Source of the DNA: Lysinibacillus_B sp036662795
Lineage (GTDB): Bacteria > Bacillota > Bacilli > Bacillales_A > Planococcaceae
Assembly (NCBI RefSeq): GCF_036662795.1
Contig: NZ_JBAFWZ010000005.1
Coordinates: forward strand, 62,001-126,000
Direction of reading: 5' to 3'
DNA length: 64,000 nucleotides
The position numbers and the translations under genes are program-made. This document shows, one piece after another, positions 1-8,488 of the stretch; the first letter of the stretch is position 1; every line of letters begins with the position of its first letter. Below the pieces are notes generated by a model. It saw only the letters and a program-made list of their open reading frames with translations. It had not been told where the DNA came from and made no database searches.

Positions 1-133
1 TATCACCTGTAGTCGGTACGAAGATTGTACGAATCGCTTGAAAAACAGTAATTGGGATGATGATTTTTTTACAATAAAACCTTATTTTACGCAGCCAGGG
101 CGGCAATAAGTAAGGGTTGTATTTTCTTCTCAT
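1..133 (-). CDS. Small hypothetical membrane protein, partial (3' part outside window)
   Basis: On the minus strand an ATG at 133 opens a frame that stays open for 44 codons to the window edge. It is preceded by AAAGG nine bases upstream. The peptide begins MRRKYNPYLLPPWL and contains a basic stretch, then a hydrophobic run (IIIPITVFQAI) that looks like the start of a membrane segment. From memory, short proteins with a similar RRKY..YLLPPWLR start occur in Bacillaceae, but I cannot name a function. It is divergent from valS. An alternative ATG at 142 has no usable spacing to the ribosome site. Confidence 0.5.
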   Translation of the reverse strand, partial: MRRKYNPYLLPPWLRKIRFYCKKIIIPITVFQAIRTIFVPTTGD

Positions 134-157
134 TAGGAACATCCTTTCTGTTTATTT

Positions 158-189
158 TGACTATCCTTTCTAGAGGATAGTCATTTTTT
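158..189 (+). terminator. Rho-independent terminator (plus strand)
   Basis: A nine-base perfect stem (TGACTATCC / GGATAGTCA, 158-166 and 175-183) is followed by six T on the plus strand. On the minus strand the tail is AAATAAA, so it should only work for transcripts arriving from the left. It sits just upstream of the minus-strand small gene and would shield the valS leader from read-through. Confidence 0.6.
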
Positions 190-273
190 CGTGAAAAAGA
201 GTAGATGCCTTAAGATAGTATATTCGACAATGTGTAATTACGACACAAAATGATAAAATGGGCTATTGCCTGC

Positions 274-302
274 TTGAAACTTATTGAAAAATTGATTACA
301 AT
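274..302 (+). promoter_or_regulatory. Predicted sigma-A promoter of valS
   Basis: TTGAAA (274-279) and TACAAT (297-302) are separated by exactly 17 bases. Transcription would start near 309 and include the whole T-box leader. Confidence 0.6.
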
Positions 303-308
303 AAAGTA

Positions 309-568
309 CATCTAAATATTTTATGCGTAGATTAGGAAGAGTAAAATGTAAGTGATGCAAAGAGAGGAAACGGTAGCTGAAAAGTTTCTGCATTAACACA
401 TTTGAACGTAGCCTAGGAGCAGCCTTTATGAACTAAGAGTAGTAAAGTGCCGGTTAAACACCGTTAACGAATCGAGAGCTGGGTGAGGTTTTGCCCAGAA
501 TAAAGGTGGTACCGCGAAAACTCTATACACTCCTTCGTCCTTTTTATAGGCGATAGGAGTGTTTTTTT
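309..568 (+). promoter_or_regulatory. T-box riboswitch, valine specifier
   Basis: The leader carries the AGAGAGG motif of Stem I, a distal-loop GTAGCTG, a GAAC-GTA specifier region (GTA, valine, at 408-410) and the conserved T-box AAGGTGGTACCGCG at 503-516. The bulge is TGGT, which can pair with an NCCA end carrying discriminator A. A terminator hairpin (527-534 / 555-562, ACACTCCT / AGGAGTGT) with a seven-T tail follows. By the known T-box mechanism, uncharged tRNA-Val would stabilise the antiterminator and switch valS on. The 5' limit is inferred from the promoter. Confidence 0.9.
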
Positions 569-592
569 AATTTTTAAAAGGAGGAATTCAAT

Positions 593-3244
593 ATGACAGA
601 ACAACAAGATTTAACAATGCCAACAAAGTATGATCCTCAAGGCACTGAAGCTGGTCGCTATGAATGGTGGCTGGAAGGAAAATTTTTCGAAGCACAGCCT
701 GATAGTGGGAAGGAGCCATACTCAATCGTTATTCCACCACCGAACGTAACAGGAAAGCTTCACCTTGGGCATGCGTGGGATACGACGCTACAAGACATCA
801 TCATTCGTATGAAACGTATGCAAGGCTATGATGCGCTGTGGTTACCTGGTATGGACCATGCAGGGATCGCAACTCAAGCAAAAGTAGAAGAAAAATTGCG
901 CGGGGAAGGCATGACACGCTATGACCTTGGCCGTGAGAAATTTTTAGAAAAAACATGGGAATGGAAAGATGAATATGCTTCTCATATTCGTCAACAATGG
1001 TCAAAGCTTGGCTTAGCTCTAGACTATTCTCGTGAACGCTTCACATTAGATGAAGGCTTATCCCATGCGGTTAAGGAAGTTTTCGTAAAGCTATATGAAA
1101 AAGGCTTAATTTATCGCGGAGAACGTATTATTAACTGGGACCCAGCGGCAAAAACAGCCCTTTCAGATATCGAAGTAATCCATAAAGAAGTAGAAGGCGC
1201 ATTCTACCATATGGAATATCCGCTTAAGGATGGATCAGGAAAATTACGTGTCGCAACAACACGTCCAGAAACAATGCTAGGCGACTCTGGAGTAGCTGTT
1301 CACCCAGAGGATGAGCGCTACAAGCATTTAATCGGTAAAACAGTAATCCTACCAATCGTAGGTCGTGAAATTCCGATCGTAGCAGATGATTATGTTGATA
1401 AGGAATTCGGTACAGGTGTTGTAAAAATGACGCCAGCACATGACCCGAACGACTTTGAAGTTGGTAACCGCCATAATTTAGAGCGTATTCTTGTAATGAA
1501 TGAAGACGGAACAATGAACGAGCTAGCTGGTAAGTATAACGGTATGGACCGCTTCGAGTGCCGTAAGCAAATCGTAAAGGACTTACAGGAAGCAGGTGTG
1601 TTAGTTGAGATTGAGCCACATACACATCAAGTAGGTCACTCTGAGCGCTCTGGTGCAGTAGTAGAGCCTTACCTTTCAGCGCAATGGTTCGTAAAAATGG
1701 GACCTCTAGCTCAGCAGGCGCTTGCAATGCAAGAAAACGAAGAGGAAAAGGTAAACTTTGTACCAGCTCGCTTTGAAAACACTTATAACCGCTGGATGGA
1801 AAATATTCATGACTGGTGTATTTCTCGTCAATTATGGTGGGGTCACCAAATCCCAGCCTGGTACCATAACGAAACTGGAGAAATTTACGTAGGTAAGGAC
1901 GCTCCAGCTGACGCTGAAAACTGGACACAGGATGAAGACGTACTAGATACTTGGTTCTCATCTGCGCTATGGCCGTTTTCGACAATGGGCTGGCCAGATG
2001 AGGCGAACGAGGAATTTAAACGCTACTACCCAACAAATACATTAGTAACGGGCTATGATATTATCTTCTTCTGGGTAAGTCGTATGATTTTCCAAGGAAA
2101 AGAGTTCACAGGTGAACGTCCATTCAAAGACGTATTAATTCACGGCTTAGTACGTGATGCTGAAGGTCGTAAAATGTCAAAATCACTAGGTAACGGTGTA
2201 GATCCGATGGAAGTGATCGAGCAATACGGTGCTGACTCGCTACGTTACTTCCTAGCAACAGGTTCATCACCAGGTCAAGATTTACGTTATACAACGGAAA
2301 AAGTAGAATCTACTTGGAACTTTATAAATAAAATTTGGAATGCTTCTCGCTTTGCTTTAATGAATATGGAAGGCTTAAAGTTTCAGGAAATCGATTTAAC
2401 AGGTGAGTTATCTGTAGCAGATAAATGGATCCTATCTCGTTTAAATAACACGATTGAACGTGTAACAGCTCTTTCAGATAAATATGAGTTCGGTGAAGTT
2501 GGTCGTGAGCTATATAACTTCATTTGGGATGATTTCTGTTCTTGGTATATCGAAATGGCGAAATTACCGCTATACGGCGAGGATGAGACTGCGAAGAAAA
2601 CAACGCGCTCAGTACTTGCTTACGTACTTGATAACACAATGCGTCTATTACACCCATTCATGCCATTCGTTACGGAAGAAATTTGGCAGCACCTTCCACA
2701 CGAAGGCGAGTCTATTACAGTAGCTCCTTGGCCACAGGTTCGTCCAGAATTTAACTTTGAGGCGGAAGCAGGTCAAATGAAGCTTCTAGTAGACATTATT
2801 CGTTCAGTACGTAATATTCGTGCAGAAGTAAATACGCCGATGAGTAAAAAGGTTCCTTTATACATCTCAGCGAAGGATGCGGAAACTGCTGCGGTGCTTG
2901 AAACGAATAAAGCATATATCGAAAAATTCTGTAACCCAGAAGAGCTTGAAATTGGTGTAGGAATTACTGCACCTGGTCAAACGATGTCAGCTGTCGTTTC
3001 AGGTGCAGAGCTATTCCTTCCACTTGCAGGGTTAATTAATGTGGAAGAAGAAATTGCTCGTCTTGAAAAAGAGCTTGAGAAGTGGGCGAAGGAAGTAAAA
3101 TTAGTAACTGGTAAGCTTTCAAATGAAAAGTTCGTTTCAAAAGCACCAGAAGCATTAGTAGCAGCTGAACGCGAAAAACTTGCAGACTACGAAGAAAAGC
3201 ATGCAACCGTTGAAAAACGCTTAGCAGAGCTGCAAAATATGTAA
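593..3244 (+). CDS. valS: Valine--tRNA ligase
   Basis: This 883-residue class I aminoacyl-tRNA synthetase charges tRNA-Val in the cytoplasm. The HIGH-type signature HLGH lies at residues 57-60 after PPPNVTGKL, and the KMSKS loop at 527-531. The editing domain lies between them, the anticodon-binding domain follows, and the last ~65 residues form the heptad-rich coiled coil typical of ValRS (NVEEEIARLEKELEKW). Length is normal for the family. AAAAGGAGG sits eight bases before the ATG. Expression is expected to respond to valine charging through the upstream T-box. A strong terminator follows the gene. Confidence 0.98.
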   Translation: MTEQQDLTMPTKYDPQGTEAGRYEWWLEGKFFEAQPDSGKEPYSIVIPPPNVTGKLHLGHAWDTTLQDIIIRMKRMQGYDALWLPGMDHAGIATQAKVEEKLRGEGMTRYDLGREKFLEKTWEWKDEYASHIRQQWSKLGLALDYSRERFTLDEGLSHAVKEVFVKLYEKGLIYRGERIINWDPAAKTALSDIEVIHKEVEGAFYHMEYPLKDGSGKLRVATTRPETMLGDSGVAVHPEDERYKHLIGKTVILPIVGREIPIVADDYVDKEFGTGVVKMTPAHDPNDFEVGNRHNLERILVMNEDGTMNELAGKYNGMDRFECRKQIVKDLQEAGVLVEIEPHTHQVGHSERSGAVVEPYLSAQWFVKMGPLAQQALAMQENEEEKVNFVPARFENTYNRWMENIHDWCISRQLWWGHQIPAWYHNETGEIYVGKDAPADAENWTQDEDVLDTWFSSALWPFSTMGWPDEANEEFKRYYPTNTLVTGYDIIFFWVSRMIFQGKEFTGERPFKDVLIHGLVRDAEGRKMSKSLGNGVDPMEVIEQYGADSLRYFLATGSSPGQDLRYTTEKVESTWNFINKIWNASRFALMNMEGLKFQEIDLTGELSVADKWILSRLNNTIERVTALSDKYEFGEVGRELYNFIWDDFCSWYIEMAKLPLYGEDETAKKTTRSVLAYVLDNTMRLLHPFMPFVTEEIWQHLPHEGESITVAPWPQVRPEFNFEAEAGQMKLLVDIIRSVRNIRAEVNTPMSKKVPLYISAKDAETAAVLETNKAYIEKFCNPEELEIGVGITAPGQTMSAVVSGAELFLPLAGLINVEEEIARLEKELEKWAKEVKLVTGKLSNEKFVSKAPEALVAAEREKLADYEEKHATVEKRLAELQNM

Positions 3245-3254
3245 GAGTGAAATA

Positions 3255-3282
3255 GGCTGTCTCGTTATGAGGCAGCCTTTTT
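3255..3282 (+). terminator. Terminator after valS
   Basis: GGCTGTCTC / GAGGCAGCC (3255-3263 and 3269-3277) forms a nine-base-pair stem with a GTTAT loop, followed by TTTTT. Confidence 0.8.
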
Positions 3283-3335
3283 GATGAAATGGATTCAATT
3301 AAAAAGAATGAGCATGTATGAACGGGGGAAGTAAC

Positions 3336-4607
3336 TTGTTCCAATCAATGAAGGATTGCACCGATTTTATATTTACCTTAAAGGCAAGTCAATATAAGGG
3401 AGAGCCACTCGAATCAGCACGGAAAATTTTAGCCTCACTTGGCAACCCTGAAAAGGGGACGAAATTTATTCATTTTGCTGGGTCAAATGGTAAGGGCTCA
3501 ACGCTAAATGCAACAAGAGAAATATTAATGTCACATGGATTAACGGTTGGGGCATTTATATCACCCCATTTGGAGCGAGCAAATGAGCGCATTACAATTA
3601 ATAAAAACCAAATAAGTGATGAGGATTTTGTTCGAATTTCGAATAGCATCGCGACTGTAGTTCAAGAAAGGCTGGACGGAAAATTTCCAAGCTTTTTTGA
3701 ATTTGTAACGTGTATTGCGTTTCAATATTTTGCTGAAAATGATATAGATGTTGCGTTAATGGAAACGGGCATTGGGGGTCGTCTCGATTCTACGAATGTT
3801 TTAACCCCAGAAGTAAGTGTCATTACAACTATCTCCCTGGAACATACCGAGATGCTTGGTGATACATATGCAAAAGTTGCAAGTGAAAAAGCTGGGATTA
3901 TTAAAAACAGGAAGCCTGTTGTTATCGGTGTAGAAAATGTAGAGGCTCGTAAAGTCATGAGGGAAACAGCAGAAAAAATGAATGCGCCTTTTTATGCCTA
4001 CGGGGAGCAAATTCATATCCAAAATATCGATGCAAAGTCGCAAAGCTTTAATTATAACGGGATTGGGAGGATTGAATCGCTTTGCTTAAAAATGGCTGGC
4101 GTACATCAAATGATGAATGCAGCACTGGCCATTACAGCGGCTAAATTGTTCCTGCCGACTATCCAGGAGGAGACAATTCGTAGAGCTCTTTCACAAGCAA
4201 GTTGGGAGGGCCGTTTTGAGCGCTTAGGAGATCAAGTTATATTGGATGGCGCTCATAACCCAGAAGGTACAGGGGCACTTCTAAACACCTTACAGCAAAC
4301 AGAGCCAGCAAAAAAATATAAATTTATTTATGCAGCGCTTCAGGATAAGGACCATGGGACGAGCATTCGTCTGATGGATGATGTAGCAGAAGCAATGAAT
4401 TTTACAAGCATTTCGCTGCCACGTGCTGCTAGTGCTGAAAGTCTAGCGGAGCATAGTAACCATACCAATAAGAGGGCAAATCCTAACTGGCAGGAGTTGA
4501 TTTCCGAGCAACTTGCGAATTTACAGCAGAACGAGCTTTTAATCATTACTGGCTCGCTGTATTTTATCGCTGAGGCGCGGCAGTTTTTACAAGAGGTGAA
4601 GAGATGA
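3336..4607 (+). CDS. folC: Folylpolyglutamate synthase / dihydrofolate synthase family, copy 1
   Basis: FolC adds glutamate to dihydropteroate or folates using ATP in the cytoplasm. Visible motifs are the P-loop GSNGKGST (residues 49-56 from the TTG start), SPHL, the E-x-G-x-GG-R-x-D-S-T-N block, EKAGIIK, GRFE, DGAHNP and the C-terminal TGSLY. The protein has 423 residues, a normal length. I chose TTG 3336 because GGGGGAAG lies four bases before it. An in-frame ATG at 3318 has no ribosome site. The 3' end overlaps the next gene by four bases (ATGA), so the two are translationally coupled. It is the first of two adjacent FolC paralogues; which one supplies which activity is not visible. Confidence 0.85.
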   Translation: MFQSMKDCTDFIFTLKASQYKGEPLESARKILASLGNPEKGTKFIHFAGSNGKGSTLNATREILMSHGLTVGAFISPHLERANERITINKNQISDEDFVRISNSIATVVQERLDGKFPSFFEFVTCIAFQYFAENDIDVALMETGIGGRLDSTNVLTPEVSVITTISLEHTEMLGDTYAKVASEKAGIIKNRKPVVIGVENVEARKVMRETAEKMNAPFYAYGEQIHIQNIDAKSQSFNYNGIGRIESLCLKMAGVHQMMNAALAITAAKLFLPTIQEETIRRALSQASWEGRFERLGDQVILDGAHNPEGTGALLNTLQQTEPAKKYKFIYAALQDKDHGTSIRLMDDVAEAMNFTSISLPRAASAESLAEHSNHTNKRANPNWQELISEQLANLQQNELLIITGSLYFIAEARQFLQEVKR

Positions 4608-5857
4608 TTCCTGGATTAGATCGATATAAGGAAGCATGGCAGGTCGAAAGTGACCGTGAGATTAAGCCGGGTCTTCATGCAATGAGAGAGGCGCTATTAT
4701 TACTTGGGCAGCCTCACCACAATATGCCGTTTGTTCATTTAGCAGGTACCAACGGAAAAGGCTCGACGTTAACCTTTATAGAGCGAATTGCACGCTCTCA
4801 TGGATTAAAGGTTGGGAAATTTATGTCGCCCTGTATTGTAGATGTGCATGATCAAATTCAAATTAATGGTGAGCCAATTCACCCCGCTCAAATGGATGCG
4901 CTTTTCAAACGGATGGCATCTGCTGGATTAAGTGGAAAACTAACGGATTTTGAACTGTTAACTTGCACTGCTTTTTTACATTTTCTCCATGAAGGTGTTG
5001 ATTTAGCGCTTATTGAGGCAGGTATGGGCGGTCGTGAGGATAGCACGAATGTAATTCTACCAATCGTTTCTGTTATTCCGAGTATAGCGCTTGAGCATAC
5101 AAACTTTTTAGGTGATACACTACAAAGTATCGCCATGCATAAGGCGGGAATTATAAAGAGCGGTACCCCAGTTGTTATTGGCGAACTTCCTGAAGAGGCG
5201 AAGCTCATCATAGAACAGGAGGCAGCGTTTCAAAATGCGGAGCTCTTTGCAATCCACAAGCATTTTTGTATAGAGGATGAAACCTACTCAAATAATAAAA
5301 CGGGATTGAAAATTTCGCATTTAAAACGTCGTATGCTGGGCAAGCATCAAGGGCATAATATGGCAATAGCTATTACGGCATTTTTAGCTATAGGGGAGGC
5401 ACTTCAAAAAAGAGTAAGCATCGATGCTATACGATCGGCGGTTTCCTGTGCAACTGTCCCGGGTCGCTTTGAGGAGGTACTCCCACAAACATTTTTTGAT
5501 GGTGCACATAACCCGGCAAGTGCAGCAAAGCTAGTAGACACACTACGAGAAAGTTTTCCGCAAAAGGATATTCATTTTGTGATCGGTATGCTCCGAGATA
5601 AGGATGTAGGGGCGGTATTAAAGCACCTAGAGCAGGTGGGCACATCCTATACATTTGTTGATTTCTCAAATGAGCGAGCAATGCCAGCAAAAACTATGCT
5701 GGAATTAAGTCGAAGTGGGAATAGCCGAGTGACTAACGATTGTTTACCGTATTTACTTCAGCCGAGAGAGGAGAATGAACTGGTCGTTGTGACCGGCTCA
5801 CTCTATTTGTTAACTGAATTACGAACAAGGCTTCTCGATAACAAGAGAAATATGTAA
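4604..5857 (+). CDS. folC: Folylpolyglutamate synthase / dihydrofolate synthase family, copy 2
   Basis: A second, divergent FolC-family enzyme of 417 residues whose start overlaps the stop of copy 1 (ATGA). The P-loop GTNGKGST is at residues 48-55. The E-x-G-x-GG block (IEAGMGGRED), LEHTNFLG, GRFE, DGAHNP and the terminal TGSLY are retained. Two family motifs differ from copy 1: SPHL becomes SPCI, and the E of EKAGIIK becomes H (HKAGIIK). Magnesium-binding residues known for FolC (P-loop Ser, Glu of E-x-G, His of LEH) appear intact, so an active enzyme is likely. Division of labour between the copies, for example dihydrofolate synthase versus polyglutamylation, is only a guess. Confidence 0.85.
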   Translation: MIPGLDRYKEAWQVESDREIKPGLHAMREALLLLGQPHHNMPFVHLAGTNGKGSTLTFIERIARSHGLKVGKFMSPCIVDVHDQIQINGEPIHPAQMDALFKRMASAGLSGKLTDFELLTCTAFLHFLHEGVDLALIEAGMGGREDSTNVILPIVSVIPSIALEHTNFLGDTLQSIAMHKAGIIKSGTPVVIGELPEEAKLIIEQEAAFQNAELFAIHKHFCIEDETYSNNKTGLKISHLKRRMLGKHQGHNMAIAITAFLAIGEALQKRVSIDAIRSAVSCATVPGRFEEVLPQTFFDGAHNPASAAKLVDTLRESFPQKDIHFVIGMLRDKDVGAVLKHLEQVGTSYTFVDFSNERAMPAKTMLELSRSGNSRVTNDCLPYLLQPREENELVVVTGSLYLLTELRTRLLDNKRNM

Positions 5858-5887
5858 AATTATAGGGATAAAAAAAGAGGATGAGGC

Positions 5888-5909
5888 GACAAAGGTCTTG
5901 TCCTTTTTT
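5888..5909 (+). terminator. Weak terminator after folC pair
   Basis: GACAA / TTGTC (5888-5892 and 5898-5902) forms a short stem with a five-base loop, followed by C and six T. The stem is short, so partial read-through into the next genes is likely. Confidence 0.45.
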
Positions 5910-5942
5910 ACTCTATTTTTGCTAATGTGAGTGCTAGAGGTG

Positions 5943-6560
5943 ATGAAGTTGTTCATAAATCAAAGGATTACATCAAAATCTATTATTCGAGCTTGTATAT
6001 TTGGTACTTTATTCGGTTTATGTGGCGTAGGGTTATTTGCAGTCCTGTTATTATCTGCGAATGATGAAAAAGAAGAGGTAGCAGATACTGAAAAACAAAC
6101 GGTTGTGAATGCGACAAAGAATGAATCAACTTTATTTTATGCAAGTCAGCATGGAGCCTTTTCAACATTAGAAGGGGCATCCCAGCTCGTTGCCGCCCAT
6201 CCTACGTTAAATAAAAGTGCTATCGTCGAAGTGGACGGGCAATTCTATGTTTGGTCAAAAATTTCAACAGCAAAGCTAACTGAAGAGACGATTCCGTCAT
6301 CATTTAGTAAAGCTTTCACCATTTCAAGTAATGCATGCCCCTCAAAGGCAATCGCAAAAGTACCGGTCCATTTAAAGGATGAGCATGCCTTAAAAATTTA
6401 TTTTGAAAAGAATGATGGAATAAAGGATTTACCGAAGGATTGGGAGTCATTTATGCAAAGCATTGCAACGCTCTCAGAGGACGTCAACGTTATCCGACTG
6501 CATACGTTAAGTTATTATTTGACAGAAAATGAATGTCTAAAAATAGATTTTAATAGCTAA
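5943..6560 (+). CDS. SpoIIB-like membrane-anchored protein
   Basis: This protein of about 205 residues has a short basic N-terminus, one strong membrane segment (about residues 16-38) and a mainly soluble, presumably extracytoplasmic, remainder. I cannot recognise a catalytic motif. The position between folC and maf is that of spoIIB in B. subtilis, which encodes a membrane protein with a similar layout that acts in septal peptidoglycan thinning during engulfment. The SpoIIB assignment therefore rests mostly on synteny and topology. Start choice is uncertain: GAGGTGAT (5937-5944) serves best for TTG 5949, ATG 5943 is very close to it, and GTG 5931 has no ribosome site. Confidence 0.5.
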   Translation: MKLFINQRITSKSIIRACIFGTLFGLCGVGLFAVLLLSANDEKEEVADTEKQTVVNATKNESTLFYASQHGAFSTLEGASQLVAAHPTLNKSAIVEVDGQFYVWSKISTAKLTEETIPSSFSKAFTISSNACPSKAIAKVPVHLKDEHALKIYFEKNDGIKDLPKDWESFMQSIATLSEDVNVIRLHTLSYYLTENECLKIDFNS

Positions 6561-6649
6561 TAAAGAGGGGAAATATACTTTTTAGCTTACCTATAGAAAT
6601 GTTCAAAAACGGAATCTTCGGCTATGATAGAGCTGAGGGGGAATACAGC

Positions 6650-7237
6650 ATGAAATTTAGTACAACACACTCGTTCGTATTAGCGTCAGCATCACCAAGA
6701 AGAAGGGAATTGTTTAGCCTATTAAATATTCCGTTTGAAATTCAGACGAGTGATGTAGAGGAAACGAGTGTGAAAGCCGACAATGTGGAACAATATGTGA
6801 CAGAAGTTGCTTTATTAAAAACGAGAGACATAGCGGAAAAATGTCCCGGAAAAACTATTCTTGGTGCAGATACCATTGTTGTGTATGAGAATAGGCTGTT
6901 GCATAAGCCGACGTCTACTGATGAAGCGGTAAAGCATTTGCAAACATTATCAAACAATGCCCATCATGTAATGACAGCTGTTGCCATTCTAACGCCTGAT
7001 GGACAGGAAATCACGTTTGTTGAGAAGACGAAGGTTGTATTTAAGGAGCTTCCACTCTCTTTAATTCACGCCTATGTCGATACAGGTGATCCATTTGATA
7101 AGGCGGGCGGTTATGGAATTCAAACGGACGGAGCGCTATTTGTAGACCGAATTGAAGGCGATTATAACAATGTTGTTGGCTTACCTTTAGCATCTTTAGT
7201 TGAATCATTGCTTACTTTAAAAATTATCTCAATTTAA
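6650..7237 (+). CDS. maf: Maf family nucleotide pyrophosphatase
   Basis: Maf proteins hydrolyse non-canonical or modified nucleoside triphosphates (dTTP/UTP pyrophosphatase activity is known for the family), and the B. subtilis homologue affects septum formation. The 195-residue product has the N-terminal signature LASASPRRRELF, the GADTIV motif with its catalytic Asp, KPTSTDEA and the GDPFDKAGGYGIQ block. ATG 6650 was chosen because GAGGGGGA lies a few bases upstream and the family signature follows at once. The frame is open further upstream, but without a ribosome site or conserved sequence. It lies in the same gene string as radC, 13 bases downstream. Confidence 0.93.
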   Translation: MKFSTTHSFVLASASPRRRELFSLLNIPFEIQTSDVEETSVKADNVEQYVTEVALLKTRDIAEKCPGKTILGADTIVVYENRLLHKPTSTDEAVKHLQTLSNNAHHVMTAVAILTPDGQEITFVEKTKVVFKELPLSLIHAYVDTGDPFDKAGGYGIQTDGALFVDRIEGDYNNVVGLPLASLVESLLTLKIISI

Positions 7238-7250
7238 AGGAGTGACGCAT

Positions 7251-7949
7251 TTGACTGTAACACCGTTTCCAGAGCTGAAAATAAGAGATGTCCATGAAGC
7301 GGATCGACCGCGGGAAAGGCTTATTCGACAAGGCTCGCATAGTTTGTCGAACCAAGAGTTATTAGCGATTTTATTGAGAACGGGAACGAAAGAGGAATCG
7401 GTTCTATCATTAGCAAATCGAATCCTTATGAATTTTGAAAAGCTACATGCATTAAAGCATGCCACAATTGAAGAAATTATGGAGATTAAAGGAATAGGTG
7501 AAGCGAAGGCGGTCCAGCTGCTCGCAGCAATTGAGCTTGGCAAACGGCTAGCTCAAAAGGAAATGGACTCACGCTTTACAATTCGTTCTCCAGAAGATGC
7601 CGCCCATTTTTTAATGCCTGAAATGTCTCCATTGCAACAGGAGCATTTTGTGGTGTTATTCCTAAATGTCAAAAATCAAGTGCTACATAAGCAGACGATT
7701 TTTATTGGCAGCTTAAACGCCTCGATTGTACATCCTAGGGAAATTTTTCGTGAGGCAGTAAAGCGTTCAGCTGCCTCGATCATTTGTGCACATAATCATC
7801 CGTCAGGCGTACCAACACCTAGTCCGGAAGATATTGAGGTAACTACAAGATTACACGAGGCTGGCGTCATTATTGGCATCGACTTAATTGACCATATTAT
7901 TATTGGGGATCATCAATTTATTAGCCTAAAGGAAAAAGGTTATTTTTAA
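7251..7949 (+). CDS. radC: RadC family protein (JAMM/MPN+ domain)
   Basis: The 232-residue product has an N-terminal helix-hairpin-helix-like region (IKGIGEAKAVQLLAA) and a C-terminal JAMM domain with the metal-binding HNHPSG-x7-SPED signature (AHNHPSGVPTPSPED). Despite the historical name, a direct role in radiation repair is not established; the fold suggests a metalloprotease or a DNA-associated role. TTG 7251 is preceded by AAAGGAG with eight-base spacing, better than the in-frame GTG at 7242, which overlaps that site. It ends the folC-maf-radC gene string and is followed by a strong terminator. Confidence 0.93.
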   Translation: MTVTPFPELKIRDVHEADRPRERLIRQGSHSLSNQELLAILLRTGTKEESVLSLANRILMNFEKLHALKHATIEEIMEIKGIGEAKAVQLLAAIELGKRLAQKEMDSRFTIRSPEDAAHFLMPEMSPLQQEHFVVLFLNVKNQVLHKQTIFIGSLNASIVHPREIFREAVKRSAASIICAHNHPSGVPTPSPEDIEVTTRLHEAGVIIGIDLIDHIIIGDHQFISLKEKGYF

Positions 7950-7958
7950 TCTGATGTA

Positions 7959-7990
7959 AGCTGTACCAATTCGGTGCAGCTTTTTGTTTT
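7959..7990 (+). terminator. Terminator after radC
   Basis: AGCTGTACC / GGTGCAGCT (7959-7967 and 7973-7981) has one G-T pair and a five-base loop, followed by TTTTTGTTTTT. Confidence 0.8.
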
Positions 7991-8488
7991 TAATAAGACA
8001 ATATTTGGAGAGGGGGAATATGACCTCTCTATAAAGAAAGTTTAGAGAAATCAAACAGTTGTGATTTTCACATCACAGGCTGTATGGTTAAGATTGATTC
8101 TAGTCTAATAGTTTTCTCACGCTACCAGTTGTATTGATTAGACAAATATTCGTTAGTAGGAACCCACGATATGTTAAATAACTATTGTAAAATATGGTAA
8201 AAAGTATACATGTTTATATTACATATTCTTCTCGGTGAACCTTTTTCGTTACGTTTCGTCATTAAACTGCAATGATATTGTAAAAACTAATATAGCATTT
8301 TTAATTGTTTTGAATCAAAAATAGCAATAGAATAAGGAAGATAGGCTAAATCATTCACTAGATTGGTTGATATATGCAAATGAAGGAGTCAAGTGACACT
8401 ATAAATTTTTTTGCGTATCCGCTATAATAAAGCGTATGATTTTAAATAGCTAACTTAGTAAGGCTTAAATAGAAAGGGAGTACTTAAT
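7991..8488 (+). promoter_or_regulatory. AT-rich mreB upstream region
   Basis: About 500 bases without a convincing gene. It contains an inverted repeat TGTGAT-N6-ATCACA (8060-8065 / 8072-8077) and a perfect -10 TATAAT at 8423-8428 that lacks a good -35 at normal spacing. The mreB operon promoter probably lies here, but I cannot assign it precisely. Confidence 0.4.

Noticed and set aside
1224..1985. A 253-codon open frame antisense to valS
   Set aside because: It lies fully inside valS, has no ribosome site and no recognisable domain; it arises from the codon use of the strongly coding strand.
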